In this document: positions 1-8,834 of the stretch, piece by piece
Layout: the number at the start of each line of letters is the position of its first letter
Position numbering within the stretch: the stretch's first letter is position 1
Assembly (NCBI GenBank): GCA_016296505.1
Contig: JAEDJD010000016.1
Location: forward strand, 1-43,340
Length of the DNA stretch: 43,340 nucleotides
From: Oscillospiraceae bacterium
GTDB lineage: Bacteria; Bacillota; Clostridia; Oscillospirales; Ruminococcaceae
Reading direction: 5' to 3'
Notes under the pieces: model-generated
The model's input: the letters and a program-made list of their open reading frames with translations, nothing else
Databases searched by the model: none
Told to the model about the DNA's origin: nothing
Position numbers and translations under genes: made by a program

Positions 1-30
1 ATAATGTTTCACACAAGTTTCACATAAGGA

Positions 31-59
31 TTGACGGGAATCCAATTTTGTGATATACT
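31..59 (+). promoter_or_regulatory. sigma-A promoter of the alanyl-tRNA editing gene
   Basis: A -35 box TTGACG (31-36) and a -10 box TATACT (54-59) are separated by exactly 17 bp. The transcript would start near 66 and carry a leader of about 90 nt, in which CGGTTCT (75-81) can pair with AGAACCG (130-136) just before the ribosome-binding site. Confidence 0.75.
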
Positions 60-155
60 ATAATTAGAAAGAATCGGTTCTTCATTTCGCAAGGATACGC
101 TTTTCAATTCAGCGCATTCGCCGCAAAATAGAACCGGAAAGGGGTTTCTTGATTT

Positions 156-1346
156 ATGCAAACTGAAAAATTATATGATCAAAACGCTTATCTCCGCAGC
201 TTTACTGCAACGGTTCTCTCCTGCGAGCCGATCGCCGATCCCAAAAAACGTGCCGACGACGCCGCTTACGCCGTGACGCTCGATCGTACCGCTTTCTTCC
301 CCGAAGGCGGCGGTCAGACTGCCGATACCGGTAATCTCGGCAACGCCGTTGTCTGCGATGTGCAGGAGATAAACGGCGAAATCGTCCATTTCGTAGACGT
401 CCCCCTGCCCGTCGGCGAGGAACTTGCTGCGGAACTGAATTGGGAAATCCGCTTTCGTAAAATGCAGAATCATACCGGCGAGCATCTGATTTCCGGTATT
501 GTACATAAACAGTTCGGGCTTGACAATGTCGGCTTTCACCTCGGTACGGACGGCGTAACCGTTGATTTCAACGGCGTACTCTCCGCCTCGGAGCTTGAAT
601 TCGTCGAGTATATCGCCAACCGCGTTGTCGGGCTGAACGTCCCCGTTACGGTCAGCTATCCCTCCGCCGAGGATTGCGCCGCCATGGATTATCGCTCAAA
701 ACTCGACCTCAAGGAAAATATCCGCATCGTGACCATCGAAGGCTGGGACGTCTGCGCCTGCTGCGCGCCGCACGTAACAAATACAGGCGCGGTCGGCGGC
801 ATCAAAATTCTCTCCGCCGAAAACTGGAAAGGCGGTATCCGCGTCCGGATGCTCTGCGGTCTCGACGCGCGCGACGACTACCAGAAACGCCTCGCCCAGA
901 CCGTCCGTATCTCAAATCTGCTCTCCTGTAAACAGCTCGAAACCGCCGACGCAGTAGAGCGCCTGATGAAACAGTCGCAGTCTGAACGCGAGGAAACCGC
1001 AAAGCTTCGCCGCGCCCTGCTGGATAGCAAAATTGCCGCCCTGCTTGAAACGGACGGCAATCTCGTTGTGTTTGAAGATCTGCTGGATCCGAATAATCTG
1101 CGCCATCTCGTCAATGCGGGCGTGGAACGCTGCGGCGGCGTCTGCGCCGCGTTTCAGGGCAACGACAAAGACGGCTATCGCTATATCATCGGCAGCAAAA
1201 ACATCAGGCTGCGCGCTTGGGCAAAGGAATTTAACGGCGCGCTCAATGGCAGAGGCGGCGGCTCTGAGGAGATGATTCAGGGTACCGTCAACGCAAAGGC
1301 AGAGGATATCTGCGCCTACCTTGCCGATCAGGTCAATTTACAATAA
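156..1346 (+). CDS. alanyl-tRNA editing protein (AlaX-type, DHHA1-containing)
   Basis: The 396-aa product resembles the editing half of alanyl-tRNA synthetase without the aminoacylation domain. The family removes serine or glycine wrongly attached to tRNA-Ala in the cytoplasm. The N-terminal part has the beta-barrel signature around FFPEGGGQ (residues 48-55). The zinc-site histidines are in HTGEH (106-110), and the second metal motif is C202-x3-H206 in the SAD-like region. A helical linker (about 245-290) leads to a C-terminal DHHA1-like domain ending in a glycine-rich GRGGG motif, as in long AlaX forms. The ATG follows a GGAAAGGGG ribosome-binding site. The leader contains a long-range inverted repeat but no T-box core that I can see. 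Family assignment is firm; tRNA specificity is inferred. Confidence 0.93.
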   Translation: MQTEKLYDQNAYLRSFTATVLSCEPIADPKKRADDAAYAVTLDRTAFFPEGGGQTADTGNLGNAVVCDVQEINGEIVHFVDVPLPVGEELAAELNWEIRFRKMQNHTGEHLISGIVHKQFGLDNVGFHLGTDGVTVDFNGVLSASELEFVEYIANRVVGLNVPVTVSYPSAEDCAAMDYRSKLDLKENIRIVTIEGWDVCACCAPHVTNTGAVGGIKILSAENWKGGIRVRMLCGLDARDDYQKRLAQTVRISNLLSCKQLETADAVERLMKQSQSEREETAKLRRALLDSKIAALLETDGNLVVFEDLLDPNNLRHLVNAGVERCGGVCAAFQGNDKDGYRYIIGSKNIRLRAWAKEFNGALNGRGGGSEEMIQGTVNAKAEDICAYLADQVNLQ

Positions 1347-1471
1347 ATCAACTGTCAGTATCACCGCAAAATGCAGGCGGCGCAAAGCCGCCCCAATTGA
1401 AAAAACAACGCATTGTGCCGCATACTACGCAAAATAAAGGCGAAGCAAATCGGCTGTCGGTTCCACCGACC

Positions 1472-1626
1472 AAAAAAATGGCTCCGCTGATGGCGCAGCA
1501 GAGCCGAATTCTTGAAGGTTGTCACAATGGATCAGTAAATACACGTTCGATTTGAAACACATTTCCACATTCGATCCGCAATCCCTTTGCCGCGCCTGAC
1601 TCGCTGCGCCGGTCTCGCTTCTCTTG
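1472..1626 (-). ncRNA. candidate small RNA (about 155 nt)
   Basis: On the minus strand a promoter (1632-1660) is followed about 150 nt later by a strong intrinsic terminator. Its stem is GGCTC-c-GCTG (1480-1489) paired with CAGC-a-GAGCC (1496-1505), and seven U residues follow (1478-1472). The intervening RNA has a GGATC/GATCC long-range pairing. A reading frame from near its 5' end has no ribosome-binding site and runs through the terminator stem, so a protein product is unlikely. I do not recognise the family. It lies between two plus-strand genes and is antisense to neither. Confidence 0.5.
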
Positions 1627-1631
1627 TGCAT

Positions 1632-1660
1632 AGTATAGCCGATGCCGCAGCAAAAATCAA
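1632..1660 (-). promoter_or_regulatory. promoter of the candidate small RNA
   Basis: Reading the minus strand, TTGATT (1660-1655) and TATACT (1637-1632) are spaced by 17 bp. No gene on that strand lies directly downstream, only the RNA that ends at the terminator near 1472. Confidence 0.6.
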
Positions 1661-1774
1661 GTAAATTCCATAATCTGTCAACAGAATCTACCTGAATTGA
1701 GAAGAAGTTGTCACCCTTTTGCAACTTTTCCCGTAAGTTGTAACAAATCTATGATAAACGGGAGGCGTATGCCT

Positions 1775-2707
1775 ATGATCCACATTTATAAAACCATCGA
1801 CGGCAAACTGTGTCAGCTCGAACAGGTCGAGCCGGGCTGCTGGGTATCCTGCTATGAGCCAACGCAGGACGAAATCCATACCCTCACTGATACTTATGGA
1901 CTCGATACCGGCTTTGTCCGGTCGTGCCTCGACGAAGAAGAATCCTCCCGTATCGAACGTGAGGACGGTCAGACGCTCATCATCGTCGATACCGCCGTTG
2001 CCGAAAAGCTTGAAAAAAGCGATACGTTTCAGTTTTATACCGTGCCGCTTGGCATCATCAATACCGCTGACTGCGTGTTCACCATCTCATTGCGCCGGAA
2101 TCAGGTGCTCGGCGCAATGGCTGACCGGAAAATTTCTAATATCCAGACCCAGTTCCGGACGCGCTTCATCCTCCAAATCCTCATGCAGATTTCCGCCGGC
2201 TTCGTCTTTTATCTCAAACAGATCGACAAAATCTCCTACTCCATGGAGCAGGGTCTCAGCGGCGCGATGAAAACGCAGGAGATCGTTCAGCTTATGGGGC
2301 TGGAAAAGTCCCTCGTTTACTTCACAACCTCCCTCAAGGCGAATCTCGTGACAATCGAGAAGATTCAGCGCGGCAGAGCGCTCAAACTCTATCCCGAAGA
2401 CGAGGACCTCATGGACGACGTCGGCATCGAGTTCCGGCAGGCGGTCGAGATGGCTACGATCTACAGCGGCGTTATCGCCGCTATGATGGACGCGTTTTCC
2501 TACGTCATCGCCAATAACCAAAACTCCGTCATGTGGCGCTTGACGATCGTTACCGTTATCATCCAGATTCCGAATATTATCTTCGCGTTCTTCGGCATCA
2601 ATACCGATACGCTGCCCATGAAAAGCAGTTGGATTTACGCAGTCCTGATTACCGCTGTCCTGACCTTCATTACCGCTTATCTGCTGCTGCGGAAACGAAA
2701 ATTTTAA
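1775..2707 (+). CDS. CorA-family divalent cation transporter
   Basis: This 310-aa protein has the CorA layout: a soluble N-terminal domain, a long helical stalk (about residues 120-245) and two C-terminal membrane helices (about 250-270 and 285-305) ending in basic residues. Relatives form pentameric Mg2+ (or Co2+/Ni2+/Zn2+) channels in the inner membrane. The signature between the two helices is usually Gly-Met-Asn; here it reads FFGIN, a conservative Met-to-Ile change that may alter selectivity. The ribosome-binding site GGGAGG (1760-1765) lies 9 nt before ATG 1775 and only 3 nt before an in-frame ATG at 1769, so I prefer 1775. A bidirectional terminator shared with thrS follows. Confidence 0.9.
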   Translation: MIHIYKTIDGKLCQLEQVEPGCWVSCYEPTQDEIHTLTDTYGLDTGFVRSCLDEEESSRIEREDGQTLIIVDTAVAEKLEKSDTFQFYTVPLGIINTADCVFTISLRRNQVLGAMADRKISNIQTQFRTRFILQILMQISAGFVFYLKQIDKISYSMEQGLSGAMKTQEIVQLMGLEKSLVYFTTSLKANLVTIEKIQRGRALKLYPEDEDLMDDVGIEFRQAVEMATIYSGVIAAMMDAFSYVIANNQNSVMWRLTIVTVIIQIPNIIFAFFGINTDTLPMKSSWIYAVLITAVLTFITAYLLLRKRKF

Positions 2708-2720
2708 GCGTATATTACAA

Positions 2721-2760
2721 AAATCCAGAGAAGACATTCCATCTTCTCTGGATTTTCTTT
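2721..2760. terminator. bidirectional terminator between the corA-like gene and thrS
   Basis: A 14-bp stem (2721-2734 with 2742-2755) with a 7-nt loop is flanked by T residues on the right and A residues on the left, so it can end both converging transcripts. Confidence 0.85.
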
Positions 2761-2792
2761 TTACAACTGATCTTGCCTTATTTCATCTTTGA

Positions 2793-4727
2793 TTATTTCG
2801 CCTTGGTTATCACTTCGGTCGTAAGCTTTGCAAATACGTCGTCGAGCTTCATGCAGCCAAGCTCGCCCTCCTTACGGGAACGAACAGTCACGCCGTTTTC
2901 ATTCAGCTCGTTATCGCCGATGATGAGCATATACGGGACGCGGTCGAAGCGTGCATTCTTAATCTTCGTACCAATATTCCGATCCTCGACATCAACCGTT
3001 ACGCGCATTCCGGCAGCGGTGAGTCTGTCTGCGAAATCCTTTGCATATGCGATATGCGCATCTCCGATCGGCAGCAGACGTACCTGCTCCGGCGCAAGCC
3101 AAAGCGGCAGTACGCCCGAATATTTTTCCAGCATATATGCCAGCGTCCGCTCAAAGCAGCCAAGCGATGTTCTATGAATAATATACGGCAGCTTTTTCTG
3201 ACCGTCCTTGTCAATATAGTACATTCCGAAACGCTCTGCAAGCAGCATATCAATCTGAATGGTAACAAGCGTATCTTCCTTGCCGAATACGTTCTTATAC
3301 TGGATATCGAGCTTCGGGCCATAGAACGCAGCCTCGTCAATGCCGATTTCATAATCTACGCCGAGATCGTCCAGAATCTTTGCCATCGTTGCCTGCGCAA
3401 GCTCCCACTGCTCCGCGGTACCCTCGTACTTATTCTTCGGATTTGCCGGATCCCACTGGGAGAAGCGGAACGTACAGTCGTCAAGCAGACCGACCGTATC
3501 CAGCATATACTTCGCCATCTCCAGACAGAACTGGAATTCTTCCTCAAGCTGATCCGGACGCAGAATGAAATGTCCCTCGGAAATCGTGAACTGGCGCACG
3601 CGGATCAGTCCGTGCATCTCGCCGCTGTCCTCATTTCGGAACAGCGTAGAGGTCTCGGTCAGACGCATCGGCAATTCCTTATAGGAGCGCTGCTTGTTCA
3701 GGAATACCTGATACTGGAACGGGCAGGTCATCGGACGGAGCGCAAAGCATTCCTTTTCCTCGTCATACGGATCGCCCATGATAAACATACCATCCAGATA
3801 ATGATCCCAGTGACCGGAAATCTTATAGAGATCACGCTTTGCAAACAGCGGCGTCTTGGTGAGCTGACAGCCCTTGGACTGCTCATAATCCTCGACCCAG
3901 CGCTGGAGAAGCTGAATGACTCTTGCGCCCTTGGGCAGCATGATCGGGAGTCCCTGACCGATAAAGTCAACGGTTGTGAAGTAGCCAAGCTCTCTGCCGA
4001 TCTTATTGTGATCGCGGCCCTTTGCTTCTTCGAGCATATCGAGATGCGCTTTGAGCTGCTCCTTCTTCGGGAACGCAACGCCGTATACACGGGTCAGCTG
4101 CTTGTTATTCTGGTCGCCCTTCCAGTATGCGCCGGTGCAGGACGTCAGCTTGAACGCCTTGACAAGACCCGTTGCAAAAAGATGCGGGCCGGTACAGAGA
4201 TCGGTATATTCGCCCTGCTTGTAGAAGCTGATGATTTCGCCCTCTGGCAGCTCCTCGATGAGCTGAACCTTATAGGTTTCGCCCTGCTCCTGCATGAGCT
4301 TGATCGCCTCGTCCTTCGGCAGCGTAAAGCGCTCGATACGCAGATTCTCCTTGACGATTTTCTTCATTTCCGCTTCGAGCGCGGTCAGCGTATCCGCATT
4401 GAACGGCTTATCGGTATCGAAATCATAGTAGAAGCCGCGGTCGATTGCCGGCCCGATGGTCAGCTTGACCGTCGGATACAGACGCTTTGCCGCCTGTGCG
4501 AGGATATGCGCGGCGGTATGATTGAAGATATGTCTGCCCTCCTTATCCTCGAAGGTCAGGAGCTTCACCTCGGCGTCGGCGGTGAGCAGTGCGGTCAGAT
4601 CGGCAGGCTGACCGTTCGCGAGCGCAGCGATATGCTCGCGTTCGATCGCGCCAGCCTCTTTCGCGGCGTCATAGACGGTCACGGGCGCAGCGCTCTCAAA
4701 GCTGCCGTTTGCAAACGTAATGTTCAT
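2793..4727 (-). CDS. thrS: threonyl-tRNA synthetase
   Basis: The 644-aa protein charges tRNA-Thr with threonine. The order of domains is classical: an N-terminal TGS domain (about 1-60), the editing domain with HTAAHILAQA and CTGPHL motifs, the class II catalytic core (motif 2 around RNEDSGEMHGLIRVRQF, motif 3 near the FERTLAYMLEKYSG segment) and a C-terminal anticodon-binding domain. Length is normal. The start at 4727 is set by a GGAGGG site just upstream; in-frame codons further upstream lie inside the T-box terminator and are not translated. The gene is single, minus-strand, and controlled by the T-box leader described separately. Confidence 0.97.
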   Translation of the reverse strand: MNITFANGSFESAAPVTVYDAAKEAGAIEREHIAALANGQPADLTALLTADAEVKLLTFEDKEGRHIFNHTAAHILAQAAKRLYPTVKLTIGPAIDRGFYYDFDTDKPFNADTLTALEAEMKKIVKENLRIERFTLPKDEAIKLMQEQGETYKVQLIEELPEGEIISFYKQGEYTDLCTGPHLFATGLVKAFKLTSCTGAYWKGDQNNKQLTRVYGVAFPKKEQLKAHLDMLEEAKGRDHNKIGRELGYFTTVDFIGQGLPIMLPKGARVIQLLQRWVEDYEQSKGCQLTKTPLFAKRDLYKISGHWDHYLDGMFIMGDPYDEEKECFALRPMTCPFQYQVFLNKQRSYKELPMRLTETSTLFRNEDSGEMHGLIRVRQFTISEGHFILRPDQLEEEFQFCLEMAKYMLDTVGLLDDCTFRFSQWDPANPKNKYEGTAEQWELAQATMAKILDDLGVDYEIGIDEAAFYGPKLDIQYKNVFGKEDTLVTIQIDMLLAERFGMYYIDKDGQKKLPYIIHRTSLGCFERTLAYMLEKYSGVLPLWLAPEQVRLLPIGDAHIAYAKDFADRLTAAGMRVTVDVEDRNIGTKIKNARFDRVPYMLIIGDNELNENGVTVRSRKEGELGCMKLDDVFAKLTTEVITKAK

Positions 4728-4765
4728 GTAAATCCCTCCGTTTTGAAGTTGGTTCGGTTCACGGC

Positions 4766-5008
4766 ATAAAAATAACCGCACGCCGAACAGTTTCATCCTG
4801 TTCGGGGTACGGGTTTGTCCACTATTATTTTATGGTACAAACGCGCACGGTTCCACCCGAGCGTTTTCTCATTCCCATCAGCGAACGCAGCAGCGGTGGT
4901 GCCGGAAAAGAGATCATCGGACGCCTTTCAGCGAATCTGCGTCCTCTCTGTCAGATGAGCGCTCCTTTGCGACTTGTCCTCTGCTTTTACACGCGAAAGC
5001 TTCTGATT
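4766..5008 (-). promoter_or_regulatory. T-box leader (tRNA-Thr-sensing riboswitch) of thrS
   Basis: Read on the minus strand, the leader has a stem I with the distal AGAGAGG...loop arrangement and a specifier region CACCACC (4901-4895) offering ACC threonine codons close to the stem base. The T-box core GGGTGGAACCG lies at about 4859-4849. An alternative terminator follows: CCGAACAG pairs with CTGTTCGG (about 4783-4805) and is followed by a TATTTTTA tract (4773-4766). Uncharged tRNA-Thr should stabilise the antiterminator and raise thrS expression. Confidence 0.88.
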
Positions 5009-5014
5009 AGCTTT

Positions 5015-5043
5015 ATTATACGCAAATGCTGAAAATTTGTCAA
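5015..5043 (-). promoter_or_regulatory. consensus sigma-A promoter of thrS
   Basis: On the minus strand TTGACA (5043-5038), a 17-bp spacer and TATAAT (5020-5015) match the consensus at every position. Such a strong promoter fits a gene controlled mainly by T-box attenuation. Confidence 0.9.
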
Positions 5044-5386
5044 GCTGTTTCGGCGCTTTTTTCGATTTTCGTGATTTTGTACATATTTTCGTCATACCGC
5101 ATGAGATATGATATCAGGACAGCGCCGCCGCAACCCTTTTTCTCGGAATGGTAACACAAATTTTCAGAAGCAAATCCGATATATTCCACCTATAGGATAA
5201 TCTTGCGCATTCATAGTCTGCGTATTTATGAATAATCTGATATGGTTAAAACAATATTGCTATAATAACAAAAATCGCAAGGTTTGGAATTTTCAGGATG
5301 ATTTCAGAATCATGTTCTATAATAGTCATAATCCACAAACAAGAATCCTGCCGTGTATTGCAGAAACATATGAAAGGATCAAACTT

Positions 5387-7417
5387 ATGAAAAAACAAAA
5401 AAGCTCAAGAAAAGCGCCGGCAATGCTTGCCGCTTCGGTCATGGCGCTCACCCTGACAGCGCCGGTTCTCGCCGCGGTTCAGGGCGATGTCAACGCCGAC
5501 GGCGCGCTCGGTATCGCGGATGTCGTCATGCTCTGCAAATATCTTGCCACCCAAGGCGCGCTTACCGACGCTTCCGCCGCCGATTTCAACGGTGACAGCG
5601 TCATCAATGCCGTTGACCTGACGCTCATCAAGCGCGCGGTCATGCAGTCTGCGCAACCAGAGCAGCCGATTTCTGACGCGATCGTTACCGCCGTCACATT
5701 CTCCGACAACGCCGTTACGCTGAAAAATGCCGCCGGTACCGAAATCCCCGCCGATCAAGCCGAAAATGTAACCGTCACAAACGGTACGGTCGTCACGATC
5801 ACGCAGCCCTGCGAAATTGACGCGGACGGCGCCTGCGAAAACGGTCAGCTCTGCGTGAATGTCGATAAAACAGCGTATCCGGACGGACAGGTTACGCTGA
5901 ATCTGCGCGGACTGACGCTCGCAAATTCCGCGGATTCCCCGATCTATGTCGCTTCCATTGGCAACGAATGCGTACTCGCCGTCAAAAAGGACACCGTCAA
6001 CACGATCACGGACGGCGAAGAATATTCAAACGCCGACGGCGATTCCGGCGCAATCTATGCCTGCGACGATCTCAAGCTCAAGGGCAAGGGTACGCTGATC
6101 GTCAATGGAAAATGCGCGGACGGCATCGTTTGCAAGGACGATCTTAAAATCTGGAACGGCGATATTCAGGTAAACGCTGTCGATGACGGCGTCCGCGGCA
6201 AAGAGTCCGTCCGCATCGGTGATCCCAACGCTGTGGACGGCTATGAGGCGCTCAAACTCACCGTCAAGACCGAGCAGGGCGACGGTATCAAGTCCACCAG
6301 CACCCAAACCGTTAATACAGACGGAACTGCCGTGAGCGAGGGCTTTGTCCGTATCAACGGCGGTACAATCCGCATCGAATCCTATCTGGACGGCATTCAG
6401 GGCGAACAGAATGTCGAGATCAACGGCGGCGATATCTCTATCAAGACCTATGAAGGCGCTTCGTATACCGGCAGCAGTTCCGGCGGCAGCACCGGCGGCT
6501 TCCCAGGCTTTGGCGGCGGCTCGGATGGCAATAGCAATAAGCTCGATATCTCCGCAAAAGGCGTCAAGGCTGTCGGTATTTTCGATGAAGCCGGTACGAC
6601 TTGGCAGAGCGCCGGCAATATCACCGTCACCGGCGGTCATATCACCGTCGATTCCTCGGACGACGCGTTCCACTGCGGCGGTAATATGTCGCTGACCGGC
6701 GGCGTATTCCATATCGCTACCGCAGACGACGGCTTCCATTCCGATCACGATGTGACAATCGGTACGGAAAATGCCGGAACCTATGACGATGTGCAGATTT
6801 ACGTTTCCAAGGGCTACGAAGGCGTCGAAGGCGTCAATATTTACCAGAACAGCGGTACGGTCTACGTCGTGACAACCGACGACGGCTATAACGCCGCTGG
6901 CGGCGCCGATCAATCCGGCACGGGCGGCAACCATCAATGGGGCGGCGGCTTCATGAGTTCCAACTATGGCGAACTCTGGCTGCGCGGCGGTCTTGTCATC
7001 GTCAACTCGGCAAACGGCGACCATGACGGTATGGATTCCAACGGTCCGCTGAATATCGCCGGCGGCTACTATTTCTGCAACGGCAGAGAACCGCTCGACT
7101 GCGGCGACGGCTACTCAATCTCCCATACCGGCGGTACCTATGCGACAATTACTGCCGGCAATACCAGTCTCGGTACAACCTATACTTTCAAGGATCAGTC
7201 CGGCAATGCCGTGGTCAGCTTCCAGAGCGCCGGCGGTACGGCAGGCGTCGCCTCCAAGAACAATTCGGCCGCATTTTCCGGCACGACCGTCACCGGCGGT
7301 ACGGAAATCCTCGCGGACTGTCCCTATGGCGTGATCCTTGGCGGAACGGTCTCCGGCGGTACGCAGATCACCGGCTCGGCTTCCTCCGGCGGTATGCAGC
7401 CCGGCGGCAGATGGTAA
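5387..7417 (+). CDS. secreted N-terminal-dockerin, Cthe_2159-like carbohydrate-binding protein
   Basis: A 676-aa secreted protein. A basic signal peptide ends around VLAA (27-30). It is followed at once by a type I dockerin (about 33-88) with two Ca-binding repeats, GDVNADG...D and ADFNGDS...D, which would dock the protein on a cohesin scaffold. The remainder consists of repeated right-handed beta-helix rungs rich in GGxI and DDGxH motifs, with a Gly/Ser-rich insert near 415-435. It resembles the Clostridium thermocellum Cthe_2159 family (DUF4353), reported to bind cellulose or pectin-type polymers. The start at 5387 has AAAGGA 8 nt upstream and gives a proper signal peptide; the longer frame from 5228 does not. 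No cohesin gene lies in the window. Enzyme activity is not demonstrated by sequence. Confidence 0.88.
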   Translation: MKKQKSSRKAPAMLAASVMALTLTAPVLAAVQGDVNADGALGIADVVMLCKYLATQGALTDASAADFNGDSVINAVDLTLIKRAVMQSAQPEQPISDAIVTAVTFSDNAVTLKNAAGTEIPADQAENVTVTNGTVVTITQPCEIDADGACENGQLCVNVDKTAYPDGQVTLNLRGLTLANSADSPIYVASIGNECVLAVKKDTVNTITDGEEYSNADGDSGAIYACDDLKLKGKGTLIVNGKCADGIVCKDDLKIWNGDIQVNAVDDGVRGKESVRIGDPNAVDGYEALKLTVKTEQGDGIKSTSTQTVNTDGTAVSEGFVRINGGTIRIESYLDGIQGEQNVEINGGDISIKTYEGASYTGSSSGGSTGGFPGFGGGSDGNSNKLDISAKGVKAVGIFDEAGTTWQSAGNITVTGGHITVDSSDDAFHCGGNMSLTGGVFHIATADDGFHSDHDVTIGTENAGTYDDVQIYVSKGYEGVEGVNIYQNSGTVYVVTTDDGYNAAGGADQSGTGGNHQWGGGFMSSNYGELWLRGGLVIVNSANGDHDGMDSNGPLNIAGGYYFCNGREPLDCGDGYSISHTGGTYATITAGNTSLGTTYTFKDQSGNAVVSFQSAGGTAGVASKNNSAAFSGTTVTGGTEILADCPYGVILGGTVSGGTQITGSASSGGMQPGGRW

Positions 7418-7452
7418 TGCGCGCCAATCTGATCTCGGAATCATAATATTAT

Positions 7453-7494
7453 AAGAAGCGTCTCCGATCCCCTTCCGGAGACGCTTCTTTTTGT
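7453..7494 (+). terminator. intrinsic terminator after the dockerin gene
   Basis: A perfect 14-bp stem (7453-7466 with 7476-7489) and 9-nt loop is followed by a T run. Confidence 0.9.
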
Positions 7495-7604
7495 CATATG
7501 CCGTTCTGCACGTATCTTTTCCGCGCCCTGTACATATGGATAAACTGCACTGCCATCCCCGATCTTATAAATCAAACGGTCATGCTGTCGATATGGGCGA
7601 TTTC

Positions 7605-7633
7605 TTGACAATTTTCCTTGCATATGCTATAAT
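7605..7633 (+). promoter_or_regulatory. consensus promoter of the CDF-MBOAT gene run
   Basis: TTGACA (7605-7610), 17-bp spacer, TATAAT (7628-7633). It lies about 60 nt before the start of the CDF transporter gene. Confidence 0.85.
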
Positions 7634-7694
7634 ATAGAATGGAATTTTACGAACGTCTGAAAAATCGTTTTCGCATTCCGAACTGGAGGTTATT

Positions 7695-8810
7695 ATGAAT
7701 CACAGCAACAGCCGCACCGGCGAAATTATTCGCGTCAGTCTGTGCGGCATCGCGGTCAATCTGATACTGGTCATCTTTAAAACAATCGTCGGACTCACTG
7801 CGCATTCGATCGCCGTCATTCTCGACGCGGTCAACAATCTCAGCGACGCGCTTTCCTCGATCATTACGATCATCGGCGCAAAGCTCGCCGGAAAAGCCGC
7901 CGACCGCAAGCATCCTTACGGTCACGGCAGAATCGAATACATCAGCGCTTCGCTCATCGCATTGCTCGTCCTGCTCGCCGGATTCACCTCGATGAAGGAA
8001 TCCATCGTCAAGCTCGTCCATCCGGTAGAAACCAAGCATACGGTTCTCTCGCTGATCGTGCTGCTCGCCGCCGTCGCCGCAAAGCTGTTTCTCGGCAGAT
8101 TCTACCAGAAAAAAGGCGCGGCGCTCAATTCCGATTCGCTCAAAGCTTCGGGCATGGACGCGCTCTATGACGCAATCATCTCCTTTGCCGCGCTGATTTC
8201 CGCCGTCGTCAGCATGACGGTCAAATGGAATCTCGAAGGACTGCTCGGCATTGTGATTTCAATTTTCATCATCAAAGCCGGATACGAGATCATTGCTGAA
8301 ACGCTCAATCATATCATCGGCATCCGCGCGGACGACGATTTTACTGCGCAGATCAAGGCGAGCATCTGCGAAAATCCCGCCGTTCACGGCGCATACGACC
8401 TGATTCTCCACAACTATGGACCGGATAAATATTTCGGCTCGGTTCATATTGAACTCGACGACAATATGAACGCAAGAGAAATCGACGCGCTGACGCGGTC
8501 GATCGTTCCGCAGATCTATCAGGAATACGGCGTACTGCTGACCATCGGCATCTATGCCGCAAATACGCATAACGATACCGCCGTCCAGATTCGGGAAACG
8601 GTTCGTCATGTCGTCGGACAATATCCCGAAATCCTGCAAATGCACGGATTCTATATGGAGGAAGCCGCACGCGCGGTATCCTTTGATATTCTCATCAATT
8701 ATGATACGGACGACGCCTCTGCTCTGACCGCCGATATCAGCAGCGCATTGACCGAGCGTTTTCCGGATTATCATTTTTTCATCAGCGTTGACCACGATTT
8801 CAGTGAATAA
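7695..8810 (+). CDS. cation diffusion facilitator (CDF) family metal exporter
   Basis: A 371-aa membrane protein with about six membrane helices followed by a cytoplasmic CDF dimerisation domain and a second C-terminal extension. CDF proteins export Zn2+, Fe2+, Mn2+ or related ions by proton antiport. The helix-2 metal site appears as D44, N47/N48 and D51 in DAVNNLSD. The helix 2-3 loop carries HPYGHGRIEY, typical of the family. The helix-5 site lies in the GMDALYDA segment. An Asn in the helix-2 site argues against a strict zinc transporter; manganese or iron is possible but unproven. The ATG follows a GGAGG site. The MBOAT gene begins 24 nt after the stop, so the two are probably cotranscribed. 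Confidence 0.92.
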   Translation: MNHSNSRTGEIIRVSLCGIAVNLILVIFKTIVGLTAHSIAVILDAVNNLSDALSSIITIIGAKLAGKAADRKHPYGHGRIEYISASLIALLVLLAGFTSMKESIVKLVHPVETKHTVLSLIVLLAAVAAKLFLGRFYQKKGAALNSDSLKASGMDALYDAIISFAALISAVVSMTVKWNLEGLLGIVISIFIIKAGYEIIAETLNHIIGIRADDDFTAQIKASICENPAVHGAYDLILHNYGPDKYFGSVHIELDDNMNAREIDALTRSIVPQIYQEYGVLLTIGIYAANTHNDTAVQIRETVRHVVGQYPEILQMHGFYMEEAARAVSFDILINYDTDDASALTADISSALTERFPDYHFFISVDHDFSE

Positions 8811-8834
8811 AAAATACGGATTAGGAGGCTGCAT

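Noticed and set aside
1347..1770. M-box (magnesium) riboswitch before the corA-like gene
   Set aside because: The conserved M-box core motifs are not visible, and the hairpins present fit a minus-strand RNA terminator.
3054..4769. 571-codon plus-strand frame opposite thrS
   Set aside because: Pure antisense shadow of the unmistakable thrS gene; no domain or ribosome-binding site supports it.
5228..5386. N-terminal extension of the dockerin protein
   Set aside because: It would bury the signal peptide 53 residues inside the protein and has no ribosome-binding site.
6026..7024. 332-codon minus-strand frame in the dockerin gene
   Set aside because: Antisense of the repetitive beta-helix coding sequence; composition follows the real gene.
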